Shown here in pieces: positions 44,145 through 52,697 of a DNA stretch of 64,000 nucleotides. The stretch is from an uncultured Lachnospiraceae bacterium (lineage in GTDB: Bacteria > Bacillota > Clostridia > Lachnospirales > Lachnospiraceae). Position 1 is the stretch's first letter. Every line of letters starts with the position of its first letter. Both the position numbers and the translations under genes were made by a program. The notes below the pieces were generated by a model. It was not told the DNA's origin. It did not search any database and worked only from the letters and a program-made list of their open reading frames with translations. The stretch is from NCBI GenBank assembly GCA_910584325.1, contig CAJTZH010000002.1, positions 39,092-103,091 of the forward strand, read 5' to 3'.

Positions 44145-45490
44145 CAAAAGTGATAACATATGGAACTTTTGATTTGTTTCACGAGGGACATTATAAATTA
44201 TTGGAACGGGCAAAAGCATTAGGCGACTATTTGATTGTCGGCGTTACAACCGAGCATTTTGACGAGATGCGCGGTAAGTTCAATGTGATTGACCCGATTA
44301 TGAAGCGAATTGAGAATGTTAAAAATACCGGGTTAGCCGATATGATTATTGTGGAGGACCATGAAGGGCAGAAGATAGAGGATATCCAAAAATATGGTGT
44401 GGATATTTTCACACTTGGTTCAGACTGGGTGGGAACATTTGATTATCTTAAGACATTTTGCAAAGTGGTCTATCTGGAGAGAACACCGAATATTTCATCT
44501 ACCCTGTTAAGAGGCAGTTCATTTAAAGTTACAAAAGTGGGGCTTGTCGGAACAGGGCGTATTGCCGAGCGTTTTCTGGCGGAAGCAAGGTATGCCAGCG
44601 GTCTTGTTGTAATCAGCGCATACAATCCGGATGAGAGGAGCGTGGAGTTATTTCGGAAGGATTGCGCGGAATATGAGATAACTATTGAAAAGGAAAATTA
44701 TGAGGCGTTTCTTCACGGAGTGGATGCTGTATATATTGCATCCACTCATGAGACGCATTACGATTATGCCAAAGCGGCATTAAATGCCGGTAAGCATGTA
44801 TTATGTGAGAAACCGCTTGCATTTACGAGGAAAGAGAGCGAGGAGCTTTACAAGCTTGCCGCATCGAAAAACGCTGTATTAATGGAAGCGATTAAAGCGG
44901 CGTACTGCCCGGGATTTCAACAGCTTTTGAATGTGGTTCAGAGCGGTAAAATCGGAGAAATCAAGGATGTGGAAGCATGTTTTTCCCGTATTGCGCGGGT
45001 ACATTCGAGAGAAAGAACGGATGCGAGATATGGCGGAGCGTTTCTGGAATATGGTGGAAACGCACTGATGCCAATTATAAAGATTCTGGGTAAGGATTAC
45101 ATATCGGTTTCTTTTGACAGTATTGATAATGAATTGGGAACAGATGATTATACCAAGATTCAGATTCGTTATAAGGATGCCATGGCAACCGCGAAGGTAG
45201 GTATGGCGATTAAATCGGAAGGGCAGCTTGTGGTGGCAGGAACAAAGGGGTATGTGATAGCGCAGTCCCCGTGGTGGCTGACACAGAAGTTTGACGTGCG
45301 TTATGAGGATGAGAAGCTGATAGAGCATTATGAACCGAAATTTATCGGAGACGGGCTTCGTTATGAAATTAACGAGTTTTTATCTAAAATCCGCGGGGTA
45401 GGAGAACAGTCGTACAAGCTTACCGCGGGAGAATCAATTGCGATAACGGGGATTGTCGAAGAATTTGTTAAAAAAAGAGGAATTATATAA
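44141..45490 (+). CDS. Fused cytidylyltransferase and Gfo/Idh/MocA oxidoreductase
   Basis: This 449-residue fusion has residues 1-125 as a TagD/GCT-type cytidylyltransferase: GTFDLFHEGH at 8-17 and RTPNISSTLLR at 114-124, making a CDP-alcohol from an alcohol phosphate and CTP. Residues 131-449 are a Gfo/Idh/MocA NAD(P)-dependent oxidoreductase: GLVGTGRIAE at 134-143 and the CEKPLAF motif with EKP at 223-225. Both active-site signatures look intact, so one polypeptide could oxidise an alcohol and activate it, in unknown order. Four-base overlap with licD 1 upstream and an aminotransferase 37 bases downstream support a common CDP-amino-alcohol product. Substrate is not deducible from sequence. 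Confidence 0.9.
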   Translation: MTKVITYGTFDLFHEGHYKLLERAKALGDYLIVGVTTEHFDEMRGKFNVIDPIMKRIENVKNTGLADMIIVEDHEGQKIEDIQKYGVDIFTLGSDWVGTFDYLKTFCKVVYLERTPNISSTLLRGSSFKVTKVGLVGTGRIAERFLAEARYASGLVVISAYNPDERSVELFRKDCAEYEITIEKENYEAFLHGVDAVYIASTHETHYDYAKAALNAGKHVLCEKPLAFTRKESEELYKLAASKNAVLMEAIKAAYCPGFQQLLNVVQSGKIGEIKDVEACFSRIARVHSRERTDARYGGAFLEYGGNALMPIIKILGKDYISVSFDSIDNELGTDDYTKIQIRYKDAMATAKVGMAIKSEGQLVVAGTKGYVIAQSPWWLTQKFDVRYEDEKLIEHYEPKFIGDGLRYEINEFLSKIRGVGEQSYKLTAGESIAITGIVEEFVKKRGII

Positions 45491-45527
45491 ATTATATAAA
45501 AACAAGAAAGGCGGGGTGGATGCTGAA

Positions 45528-46589
45528 ATGTACTATGTAAATCCTAATCTTGTAAATCTTAAAAGAATTGTATATCAAAATAATAGAAAAGAATATTTAC
45601 GGCTGGACCTGAATGAAAACCCAGGGGGACTGCCGCAGGAGTTTATCAATAAGGTACTGTCAAATATTACGCCGGAATTTGTTTCGCAGTACCCGGAGAC
45701 GTTGGAGTTTGAGACATGTCTTGCAAAGTTCCTCGGAGTTGAACACGATAATCTTTGTATTGTGAATGGTTCCTCGGAGGGTATCCGTCATATTATAGAA
45801 GCGTTTTCGGCTCCCGGCGGTAAGATTGTCGGAGCGGTTCCGTCATACGCGATGTATCAGGTGTACGCAGAAATGTATGGGCGTGAGTTTGTCCAGGTAC
45901 ATTATAACGATGATTTATCGCTTCCGGTAGAACAGATTATTAACGCGCTGAATGAGGATGTTGACCTGCTGGTGCTTTTAAATCCGAACAATCCAATTGG
46001 AAACGCTTACACCAATAAAGAGCTGGAGCGTATTCTTGAGGCCGTTAAGAAATATGAGATTAATTTGTTGATTGACGAAGCATATATGTATTTTTATGAT
46101 AATACGTTTCTTGAATACGCAATTAATAATCCGCATGTACTTTTGACAAGAACGTTTTCAAAACTCTTTTCTCTCGGAAGTTTAAGACTGGGTTATGTTG
46201 TAGGTCAGCCGCAGGATGTGAAGATGATTTCGAATCTTTGCACACCGCATAATACGAATGCCTTTGCGATGAAGTTCGCGCAGGAGATTTTGGAAACGAA
46301 CGGTATGTTGGATGCATTAATCGAAAAGCAGCTTGCCGGAAAACAATATGTTATTGACAGTCTGCAAAGTAATGGTTTTCAGGTTAGCGCGAAGGAAGGC
46401 AACTTTATTTTTGTTAAGCCCCGCAATGTAGACGCGGATATTATTGTGGAGCGTATGAAGGATGAGAAGAAGATTCTCATTAAATCATATTCCGGAATCG
46501 GATGTTTAGGAAAGTGTTTACGGGTGACAACCGGAGAACAGCAATATATGGAACGGTTTGTCAGGGCGCTTGTTGAGATTGACCAGTAG
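45528..46589 (+). CDS. HisC-like class I/II aminotransferase
   Basis: This 353-residue PLP enzyme resembles histidinol-phosphate aminotransferase. LRLDLNENPGGLPQEF, LVLLNPNNPIGNAYT and LIDEAYMYFYDNT are present, and the Schiff-base Lys is at about 212 in TFSKLFSLGSLRLGYV. HisC acts on acetol phosphates to give amino-alcohol phosphates, a chemistry that fits the CDP-alcohol context; no histidine genes are nearby. CobD-type decarboxylation or another small keto substrate is also possible. The ATG at 45528 is placed after GGGGTGG; the reading can be extended to 45453 but would overlap the fusion gene. Confidence 0.87.
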   Translation: MYYVNPNLVNLKRIVYQNNRKEYLRLDLNENPGGLPQEFINKVLSNITPEFVSQYPETLEFETCLAKFLGVEHDNLCIVNGSSEGIRHIIEAFSAPGGKIVGAVPSYAMYQVYAEMYGREFVQVHYNDDLSLPVEQIINALNEDVDLLVLLNPNNPIGNAYTNKELERILEAVKKYEINLLIDEAYMYFYDNTFLEYAINNPHVLLTRTFSKLFSLGSLRLGYVVGQPQDVKMISNLCTPHNTNAFAMKFAQEILETNGMLDALIEKQLAGKQYVIDSLQSNGFQVSAKEGNFIFVKPRNVDADIIVERMKDEKKILIKSYSGIGCLGKCLRVTTGEQQYMERFVRALVEIDQ

Positions 46590-46607
46590 ACGGAAGGAAA
46601 GAATTGT

Positions 46608-47498
46608 ATGGCAGCGATAGAATTAAATGAATCCTTTTACGAAGAAGAGGAACGTTCGGGGTATTTTGTTTCTGCCAGAATGAAGCATATCTGGGCAGTT
46701 GAATTGGATTTATGGAGAACGTTTGATGCGGTTTGTAAAAAACATGGATTAAAATATTTTGCGGCATATGGCACTCTTTTAGGAGCGGTACGGCATCATG
46801 GATTTATTCCGTGGGATGATGATATTGATTTATGTATGATGCGGGATGATTATGAAAAACTGAAAAAGGTAGCGGCAGATGAGTTTAAAGAACCGTACTT
46901 TTTTCAGGACTGGTATAATTCGTGCGGACAGACGTGGATTTTTTCAAAGCTGAGGAACAGTAATACGACGGCAATTGAATTTCAAAATAAAGGAATTGAA
47001 TTTAATCAGGGAATTTTTATTGATATTAACGCTCTGGATGAGTTTGATGATGGCGTTCATGTGAATCCGGTTTTTAAAAAGGTTCAGAGAGAATTGTTCG
47101 ACTGTATTAATAATCCGATTGAGATGTTAAAAGCCGTACTTGCAGGGCAGCAGTTTACAATGGATACGGATATGGTGATTACTCTTTCAAAAGATTATAT
47201 TTCGGCACAGCGTCTTTTTGATAATCTGACGCTCGAGAATTTCGGGCAGTCAGATTTGGTGGGATATTATTGCGACGAAGTCCGCGGAAATGACAGATAT
47301 TTTCCTAAGGACGCTTTTTCGGAGACAATTTATATGGATTTTGAAGGGTTTCAGATGCCGGTGCCGATAGGATACGATTGTATATTAAAAAAATGGTATC
47401 ACAACTATATGACGCAGGTACAGAGTAAAAGCTGCCATACCAGTGCATTGATTGACCCGTTTAAACCGTATACGGAATATTTAAAGAAAGAGACGTAA
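46608..47498 (+). CDS. LicD-family phosphotransferase, paralogue 2
   Basis: This 296-residue protein has the same core (YGTLLGAVRHHGFIPWDDD, then IDLCMMRDDY) and a C-terminal YHNYMTQVQ in place of YGDYMTP. It starts similarly to paralogue 1 (both contain a MKHIWAVELD or MKRVWAVEME stretch), so they are close relatives that may act on different positions. It follows the aminotransferase by 18 bases. Confidence 0.9.
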   Translation: MAAIELNESFYEEEERSGYFVSARMKHIWAVELDLWRTFDAVCKKHGLKYFAAYGTLLGAVRHHGFIPWDDDIDLCMMRDDYEKLKKVAADEFKEPYFFQDWYNSCGQTWIFSKLRNSNTTAIEFQNKGIEFNQGIFIDINALDEFDDGVHVNPVFKKVQRELFDCINNPIEMLKAVLAGQQFTMDTDMVITLSKDYISAQRLFDNLTLENFGQSDLVGYYCDEVRGNDRYFPKDAFSETIYMDFEGFQMPVPIGYDCILKKWYHNYMTQVQSKSCHTSALIDPFKPYTEYLKKET

Positions 47499-47512
47499 TA
47501 GAGGAGAACAAT

Positions 47513-48340
47513 ATGCAAAAACCGGTTGAAAAGATAATGCCGCAGGAAGACCTGCGGAAAATGCAGTTAATACAGCTGGATATTCTGGTGGAGTTTGACA
47601 GAGTCTGTAGAAAAAATAATATACGGTATATTATGGAAGGCGGCACTCTTTTAGGAGCGGTACGGCATAAAGCCTTTATTCCATGGGACGATGATATTGA
47701 TGTGAGAATGCTTCGCGATGATTATGAGAAGTTTTGTGAAATTGCCGATAAAGAATTGGCAGGGAACGTGTATTTTCAGAATTGCCGGAATGACAAAAAT
47801 TATCCGTGGATATATAGTAAGCTTCGTATGAACGGAACAAGGGCAGTGCGTTTGGGGCAGGAAAAAATGGGAATGAGAGACGGAGTGTTTATAGATGTCT
47901 TTCCGTGCGACGGTATTCCTGACGACCCGCAGTTATTAAAAAAACATAGCAGGCAGGCTATGATTTGTCGTAAGATTTTATATGCCAGAGCAGCAAGATA
48001 TTCAGCGGATACAAGGGTAAAGCGGGCATTTTGGCGCATTGTTTCTCTGATACCGAAAAGCGTGGCTTATAAAAATGCACGAAAGCTTACGAAACAGTAT
48101 ACAGAACAAAACTGTTCGCGGATAGGATGCATCGGATGGCATGAATCATTTGATGTGATAGGGTTTGAGAAGAGATATTTTACGGAGTTAACGGAATTGG
48201 AATTTGAAGGTCATATGTTTTTAGCACCGAAAGACTGGGATGGATTTCTTCGTGCTACGTATGGCGACGATTATATGACGCCGCCGCCGCCGGATAAAAG
48301 GGGCGCAAGAAGTCCGTTATCTGATTATGACCTGGGATAA
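47513..48340 (+). CDS. LicD-family phosphotransferase, paralogue 3
   Basis: This 275-residue protein has MEGGTLLGAVRHKAFIPWDD, then DIDVRMLRDDYEKF and YGDDYMTPPPPDKR at the end, the usual full LicD layout. It is more distant from paralogues 1 and 2, sharing the core but not the N-terminal WAVE stretch. It lies 14 bases after paralogue 2, with GAGGAG ahead of the ATG. Confidence 0.92.
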   Translation: MQKPVEKIMPQEDLRKMQLIQLDILVEFDRVCRKNNIRYIMEGGTLLGAVRHKAFIPWDDDIDVRMLRDDYEKFCEIADKELAGNVYFQNCRNDKNYPWIYSKLRMNGTRAVRLGQEKMGMRDGVFIDVFPCDGIPDDPQLLKKHSRQAMICRKILYARAARYSADTRVKRAFWRIVSLIPKSVAYKNARKLTKQYTEQNCSRIGCIGWHESFDVIGFEKRYFTELTELEFEGHMFLAPKDWDGFLRATYGDDYMTPPPPDKRGARSPLSDYDLG

Positions 48341-48380
48341 TCAGGTTATCAATTTATATGGTTAAAAAGGAATGAATGAA

Positions 48381-49562
48381 ATGGAAAATGAAAGCGCAGC
48401 AGCAATCAATTTATCTGTGATTATTCCGATATACAATGTTGAAGAATATCTGCAAAGATGTCTGGACAGCGTATTGGCGCAGGATATCCGGAATATGGAA
48501 GTTATATGCGTCAATGATGGGTCAACAGATAATTGTCAAAATATAATTAAGAACTATGCGCAGAGGGACGGTCGGATTGTAGCTGTCGAAAAGCGGAACG
48601 GCGGTCTGGTCAGCGCGAGAAAAGCAGGACTGAAGGTTTCGAGAGGAAAATACATTATTCATATTGACTCAGACGACTGGATTGAGCCGGATATGTTCCA
48701 GAGTATGATGGCGTGTGTAGAGAAGACGGATTGTGATATTGTTTGTACCGGAATTATCCGTGATTATGGGAAGAATCTGGCATATGAACATATTCATTTT
48801 GACGAAGGTTTATACGAGGGAGAATCACTGAGGGATACGCTGCAATGCAATATGGTGGATGAACGGTTTATGAAGTATAATCTCGCGCCGCATCTGGTTA
48901 CCAAAATGTGCCGCGCAAGTTTAATGAAAGAGAAATATAACCGCATTCCGGATGAAACCAATTTAGACGAAGATGTTATCAGCACATACCCGATGTTGTT
49001 ATCGGCACAAAAAGTATTTGTGCTGGATAAATGTTTTTATCATTATTGCAGCCGTGAGACGTCAATTATAAATACCGTAAAAAAAGAAGAGACAAAACGG
49101 TTAAGCGTTACCTATGATTATTTAAAAGAAGAGTTTAGCCGATATGAACATTCGGTCCGCAATATTATGAGGCAATATACGTATTTAAAAACATTTGCGT
49201 ATTTATTGTCCGCGCCGCAGGAGATAATCAGTTATAACGATGGATATCTTAATTTATACGGAGCCGTCCGGCCGGAATCCAAAGTTATCATATATGGAAC
49301 AGGGAGTTTTTGTTCACCGTTAAGGACTTATATTGAAGAACATACAAATCTTCAGATTGTCGGGCTTGCGGATGCGCGTGGGGACGGCGGGAATATACTT
49401 CGGCCACAGGATTTAAAAGAGTATGAATTTGATTATATTATCATTTCCGTACTGCTGTCGGAAATTGTCAATTTAATTTTGGCGGATTTAGAAAAAGAGG
49501 GTATTCCGTACGAGAAAATAAAATTTATCTATAAGGAGGATTTAGATGAATCAGTGGATTGA
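48381..49562 (+). CDS. Family 2 glycosyltransferase with C-terminal Rossmann-like module
   Basis: This 393-residue protein has an N-terminal GT2 domain (LSVIIPIYNVEEYLQRCLDS, NGGLVSARKAGLKVSRGKY, HIDSDDW). A helical linker follows, then about 90 residues with a dinucleotide-fold-like start (VIIYGTGSFCSPLRTYI) and VGLADARGDGG. The same module type opens the next two proteins. The ATG at 48381 is 9 bases after AAGGA. The end overlaps the radical SAM gene by 17 bases. Confidence 0.88.
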   Translation: MENESAAAINLSVIIPIYNVEEYLQRCLDSVLAQDIRNMEVICVNDGSTDNCQNIIKNYAQRDGRIVAVEKRNGGLVSARKAGLKVSRGKYIIHIDSDDWIEPDMFQSMMACVEKTDCDIVCTGIIRDYGKNLAYEHIHFDEGLYEGESLRDTLQCNMVDERFMKYNLAPHLVTKMCRASLMKEKYNRIPDETNLDEDVISTYPMLLSAQKVFVLDKCFYHYCSRETSIINTVKKEETKRLSVTYDYLKEEFSRYEHSVRNIMRQYTYLKTFAYLLSAPQEIISYNDGYLNLYGAVRPESKVIIYGTGSFCSPLRTYIEEHTNLQIVGLADARGDGGNILRPQDLKEYEFDYIIISVLLSEIVNLILADLEKEGIPYEKIKFIYKEDLDESVD

Positions 49563-50745
49563 TGAATATATTGAAAATATTAAACTATTTGGTGAAAAAA
49601 AGATTTTTATATACGGCGCCGGTTCCGTCGGAAATATTGTCGGCGATTTATGTGAGAAGAATGACATATCATATGAGGGGTACGCTGTAACCGATTTGAT
49701 GCAGAATCCAAAAGAGTTTCGCGGGAAAAAAGTATACAGTTTAGAACAGATAAAGGACGTTTATAGCTTAGAGCAGGTATTATTCCTTGTTGCGGTTATG
49801 CAAAGAGGGGAAAAGAGCATTGAAAACTATATTCAGAGTCAGGGAGGCCGGTTTATACTATCCACGCCGGATGATATTATGCTGATGGATGAGTGGGAGA
49901 ATAAGCGTAAGAAATCAGCGGTAATGGAAATTACACCGTCAATCGGCTGCAGTGTGAACTGCCATTACTGTCCGCAGGGGATGCTTTTGAAGGCGTATTT
50001 TGAAAATGATAAAAACAGAAAGAAAAGTCTGACATTTTCTGAATATAAGCTGTTACTCGATAAAATGCCGAAGGATATTATTATTGATTTTTCCGGATTT
50101 GTAGAGCCGTTTTTAAATGAGGACGCTATTGAGATGATGGAATATTCCTGTGAGACAGGACATGATGTTTCTTTATATACAACATTTAAAGGGCTGTCAT
50201 ATGAAGGATTTCAACGTGTGAAAAAGATTCCGTTTAAAGAGGTTGTCCTGCATACGCCGGATAAATACGGATATGCCAATATTCCTATGACAGATGAATA
50301 TTTTAAAATCTTAAGCGAGGCAATTGTAACAAAGAAAGCAGACGGTTCTATGTTTATTGATTCTGCAAACTGTCAGTGTGACCCGCATGAAAAAATTGTT
50401 GAATTAACAAAAGGAAAGTTAAAAATTTATTGTGAAATGTCGGATCGTTCGGGAAATCTTGACGAGAAGGACGAGCGGTTAACGCATGCTTCACATGACG
50501 GAGAAATATACTGCGACGTGGCTTACGGGATAAATCATAATGTGCTGCTCCCGGACGGAACAGTACTGCTTTGCTGTAATGATTTTGGTTTAAAACATGT
50601 TCTGGGAAATTTATTTGAATCGGATTATAATGAAATAGTAGGCGGTGAGGCGCATCGGGATATTAAGAGAGCGATGCATCTGGATTTGGATAAGCCGTTG
50701 ATTTGCAGAAAATGTATGTTTGCAAGAGAGTGTAAGAAAGCATAA
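49546..50745 (+). CDS. Radical SAM/SPASM-type protein with N-terminal Rossmann-like module
   Basis: This 399-residue protein opens with a Rossmann-like module (IFIYGAGSVGNIVGDL, residues 20-35; to about 110). A radical SAM core follows, with the 4Fe-4S motif CSVNCHYC (Cys 135, 139, 142). A C-terminal Cys-rich region (LLCCND; CRKCMFARECKKA) resembles SPASM/twitch domains that bind extra clusters. Such enzymes oxidise or modify peptides, sugars or amino-glycosides; here a glycan or alcohol intermediate is the likely substrate. Substrate and reaction are unknown. Confidence 0.88.
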   Translation: MNQWIDEYIENIKLFGEKKIFIYGAGSVGNIVGDLCEKNDISYEGYAVTDLMQNPKEFRGKKVYSLEQIKDVYSLEQVLFLVAVMQRGEKSIENYIQSQGGRFILSTPDDIMLMDEWENKRKKSAVMEITPSIGCSVNCHYCPQGMLLKAYFENDKNRKKSLTFSEYKLLLDKMPKDIIIDFSGFVEPFLNEDAIEMMEYSCETGHDVSLYTTFKGLSYEGFQRVKKIPFKEVVLHTPDKYGYANIPMTDEYFKILSEAIVTKKADGSMFIDSANCQCDPHEKIVELTKGKLKIYCEMSDRSGNLDEKDERLTHASHDGEIYCDVAYGINHNVLLPDGTVLLCCNDFGLKHVLGNLFESDYNEIVGGEAHRDIKRAMHLDLDKPLICRKCMFARECKKA

Positions 50746-50771
50746 AAGATGACATTAAGCGAGGTCAAAAA

Positions 50772-52643
50772 ATGAATATATACTTGGATAATTCTAATAT
50801 TGAACAATATCTGATAAATAAAGAGATATGGTTATTCGGCGCCGGATTCAGCGGGGATGATTTTATAAAAACATTTGAAGGTAAGGCAGAGATTGCCGGG
50901 TTTATTGATAACTTCCCTAAAGCCGAAACGAAAAACGGATTACCGGTTCTTAAATTAGAGCAATGGATGCATATTCGAAAAGAGTGCACTTATATCGTGG
51001 TATCGTCGGATTATTACGGAAAAGTGATTGCTGAACAGTTGATGAAAGAAGGACTGAGGGCGTTTGAGGATTTTGTTGTCTGGGATAATAAGTGTATTTT
51101 TCATAAGGATACTTATATTAACGAGTATATTCAGTTTAATGAGAGATTGTGGTCAGGAGAGAAGATTGAGGATACGGAGAATATAGTAATATTGCCGTAT
51201 GAGGGTATCCATGACAGTTCTACAATTGTCAGGGCGTACAGCATCAATTATCTGGCAAAAAAATACAACGCGAAAATTATTGCTTATGTAAGGGAAGGAA
51301 GAAAAGTCGATTCCATTACGGATTCGCTCTGGGATGTATATAAGTCGTTTAATGTAGTCGGCGCGATTGATGAGACTTTGACACAGGATCAGCAGGACCG
51401 GGTTACTGCGCTTGTAGAAGATATCTGGCCGACATTACATACATACGACGACTGGTATCACAAAATAGAAATTTACGGAATTAATTTTGGAAGAACGATT
51501 ATGAGACATTATCTGCGCGTTTATATTCCGACTTATAATATTGAGAATGTTTCGATGAAAGAATTCCTGCGGGAAGCAATTTCTTACATTGTATACTGGT
51601 ACGATTATTTAATGAACCATTCCGTGAAAGCGATGATTTTGGAGGACGGCGTTTCACGCGAGGGGTATGCGAGGGATATCGCGTGTAAGATGGGAATTGA
51701 GGTCTATGTTACACAAAATAATGAATTTAGAAAGCTTACTATGAATAATTGTATTTTCAGATATCCTAAGTATTATAAAAAATTTTGGAAAATGTTATCG
51801 CCTGATGAAAAAGAGAAAGGCAAACAATGGGCAAAAGAAAGATTGCAGGCACGTTTAAACGGAAAAAGCAATGACGTGTATTACCCTGATGGAAAATCTC
51901 CGTTTTCGATGGTTGTTGACCATAGGATTCTTGAAAAAAATGATAAAATTAAAGTGTTGATTTGTCCTCATATTTTTGAGGAGGATTCGTATCATTTTGA
52001 CTGGCAGTTGTTTCAGGATTATTTTTCGTGGTTGATAAAGTTGGGAGAACTGTCAGAAAAGACGGACTATGACTGGTACATAAAAAAACATCCGGCAGGA
52101 AATTGGCGGGATGATATTATTATAAGTGAGCTTTTAAAACGCTATAATAAGATTAAGGAAATCCCTAAACTTGTGTCGGCTAAACAGTTAAGAGACGAAG
52201 GACTCCAGTTTGCGCTTACGGTTTGCGGCACAATTGGTCATGAATATGCAGCACTCGGGGTTCAGGTCATCAATGCGGGAGACAATCCGCACAGCGCTTA
52301 TGATTTTAACTGGAATCCGAAAACAAAAAAGGAATATATTGATTTACTATTAAATCTTCAAAAGTTGAACAAAAAGATTGATATGGATGAAATATACGAA
52401 TATTTTGCAATGCATTATCTTTTTTATGATGACATTAATCGAAGAGCATGGAAAGCGTTTTATAACAATCAGGAATTGACAGCGACCGGAATAAAAAAGG
52501 GAACAGGTAAGTATAGACTGTTCATGGATGAATGTGATGATAAACGGCATCAGCAGATAAAGAAAAATGTAGAAGAGCTGTTTCGTTTTGTTGATGATTG
52601 GAAAGAGAATGAATTTTATAAAGTATGTGAAATTCCACTATAG
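50772..52643 (+). CDS. Large protein with N-terminal Rossmann-like module, possible glycosyl/phosphotransferase
   Basis: I do not recognise the main part of this 623-residue protein. Residues 15-110 form the same Rossmann-like module as its neighbours (IWLFGAGFSGDDFIKTF; IAGFIDNFPKAE). The rest is soluble, with features reminiscent of GT-B or capsule-synthesis transferases: MILEDGVSREGYARDIACKM, KVLICPHIFEEDSYHFDW, YIKKHPAGNW and TVCGTIGHEYAALGVQVINAG, an acceptor/donor-like His-Glu loop. No membrane helix or DUF115 (Maf) motif is seen. It could be the transferase that builds the modification; this is inference from location. Confidence 0.7.
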   Translation: MNIYLDNSNIEQYLINKEIWLFGAGFSGDDFIKTFEGKAEIAGFIDNFPKAETKNGLPVLKLEQWMHIRKECTYIVVSSDYYGKVIAEQLMKEGLRAFEDFVVWDNKCIFHKDTYINEYIQFNERLWSGEKIEDTENIVILPYEGIHDSSTIVRAYSINYLAKKYNAKIIAYVREGRKVDSITDSLWDVYKSFNVVGAIDETLTQDQQDRVTALVEDIWPTLHTYDDWYHKIEIYGINFGRTIMRHYLRVYIPTYNIENVSMKEFLREAISYIVYWYDYLMNHSVKAMILEDGVSREGYARDIACKMGIEVYVTQNNEFRKLTMNNCIFRYPKYYKKFWKMLSPDEKEKGKQWAKERLQARLNGKSNDVYYPDGKSPFSMVVDHRILEKNDKIKVLICPHIFEEDSYHFDWQLFQDYFSWLIKLGELSEKTDYDWYIKKHPAGNWRDDIIISELLKRYNKIKEIPKLVSAKQLRDEGLQFALTVCGTIGHEYAALGVQVINAGDNPHSAYDFNWNPKTKKEYIDLLLNLQKLNKKIDMDEIYEYFAMHYLFYDDINRRAWKAFYNNQELTATGIKKGTGKYRLFMDECDDKRHQQIKKNVEELFRFVDDWKENEFYKVCEIPL

Positions 52644-52697
52644 ATTCATGCCATCATACACTACGAAATTATATAAATCTGGACGAAAGGAGACGTC

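Noticed and set aside
47743-47752. GCCGATAA in licD paralogue 3 as an internal SigD promoter
   Set aside because: It is within conserved coding sequence and without a matching -35 box; chance match.
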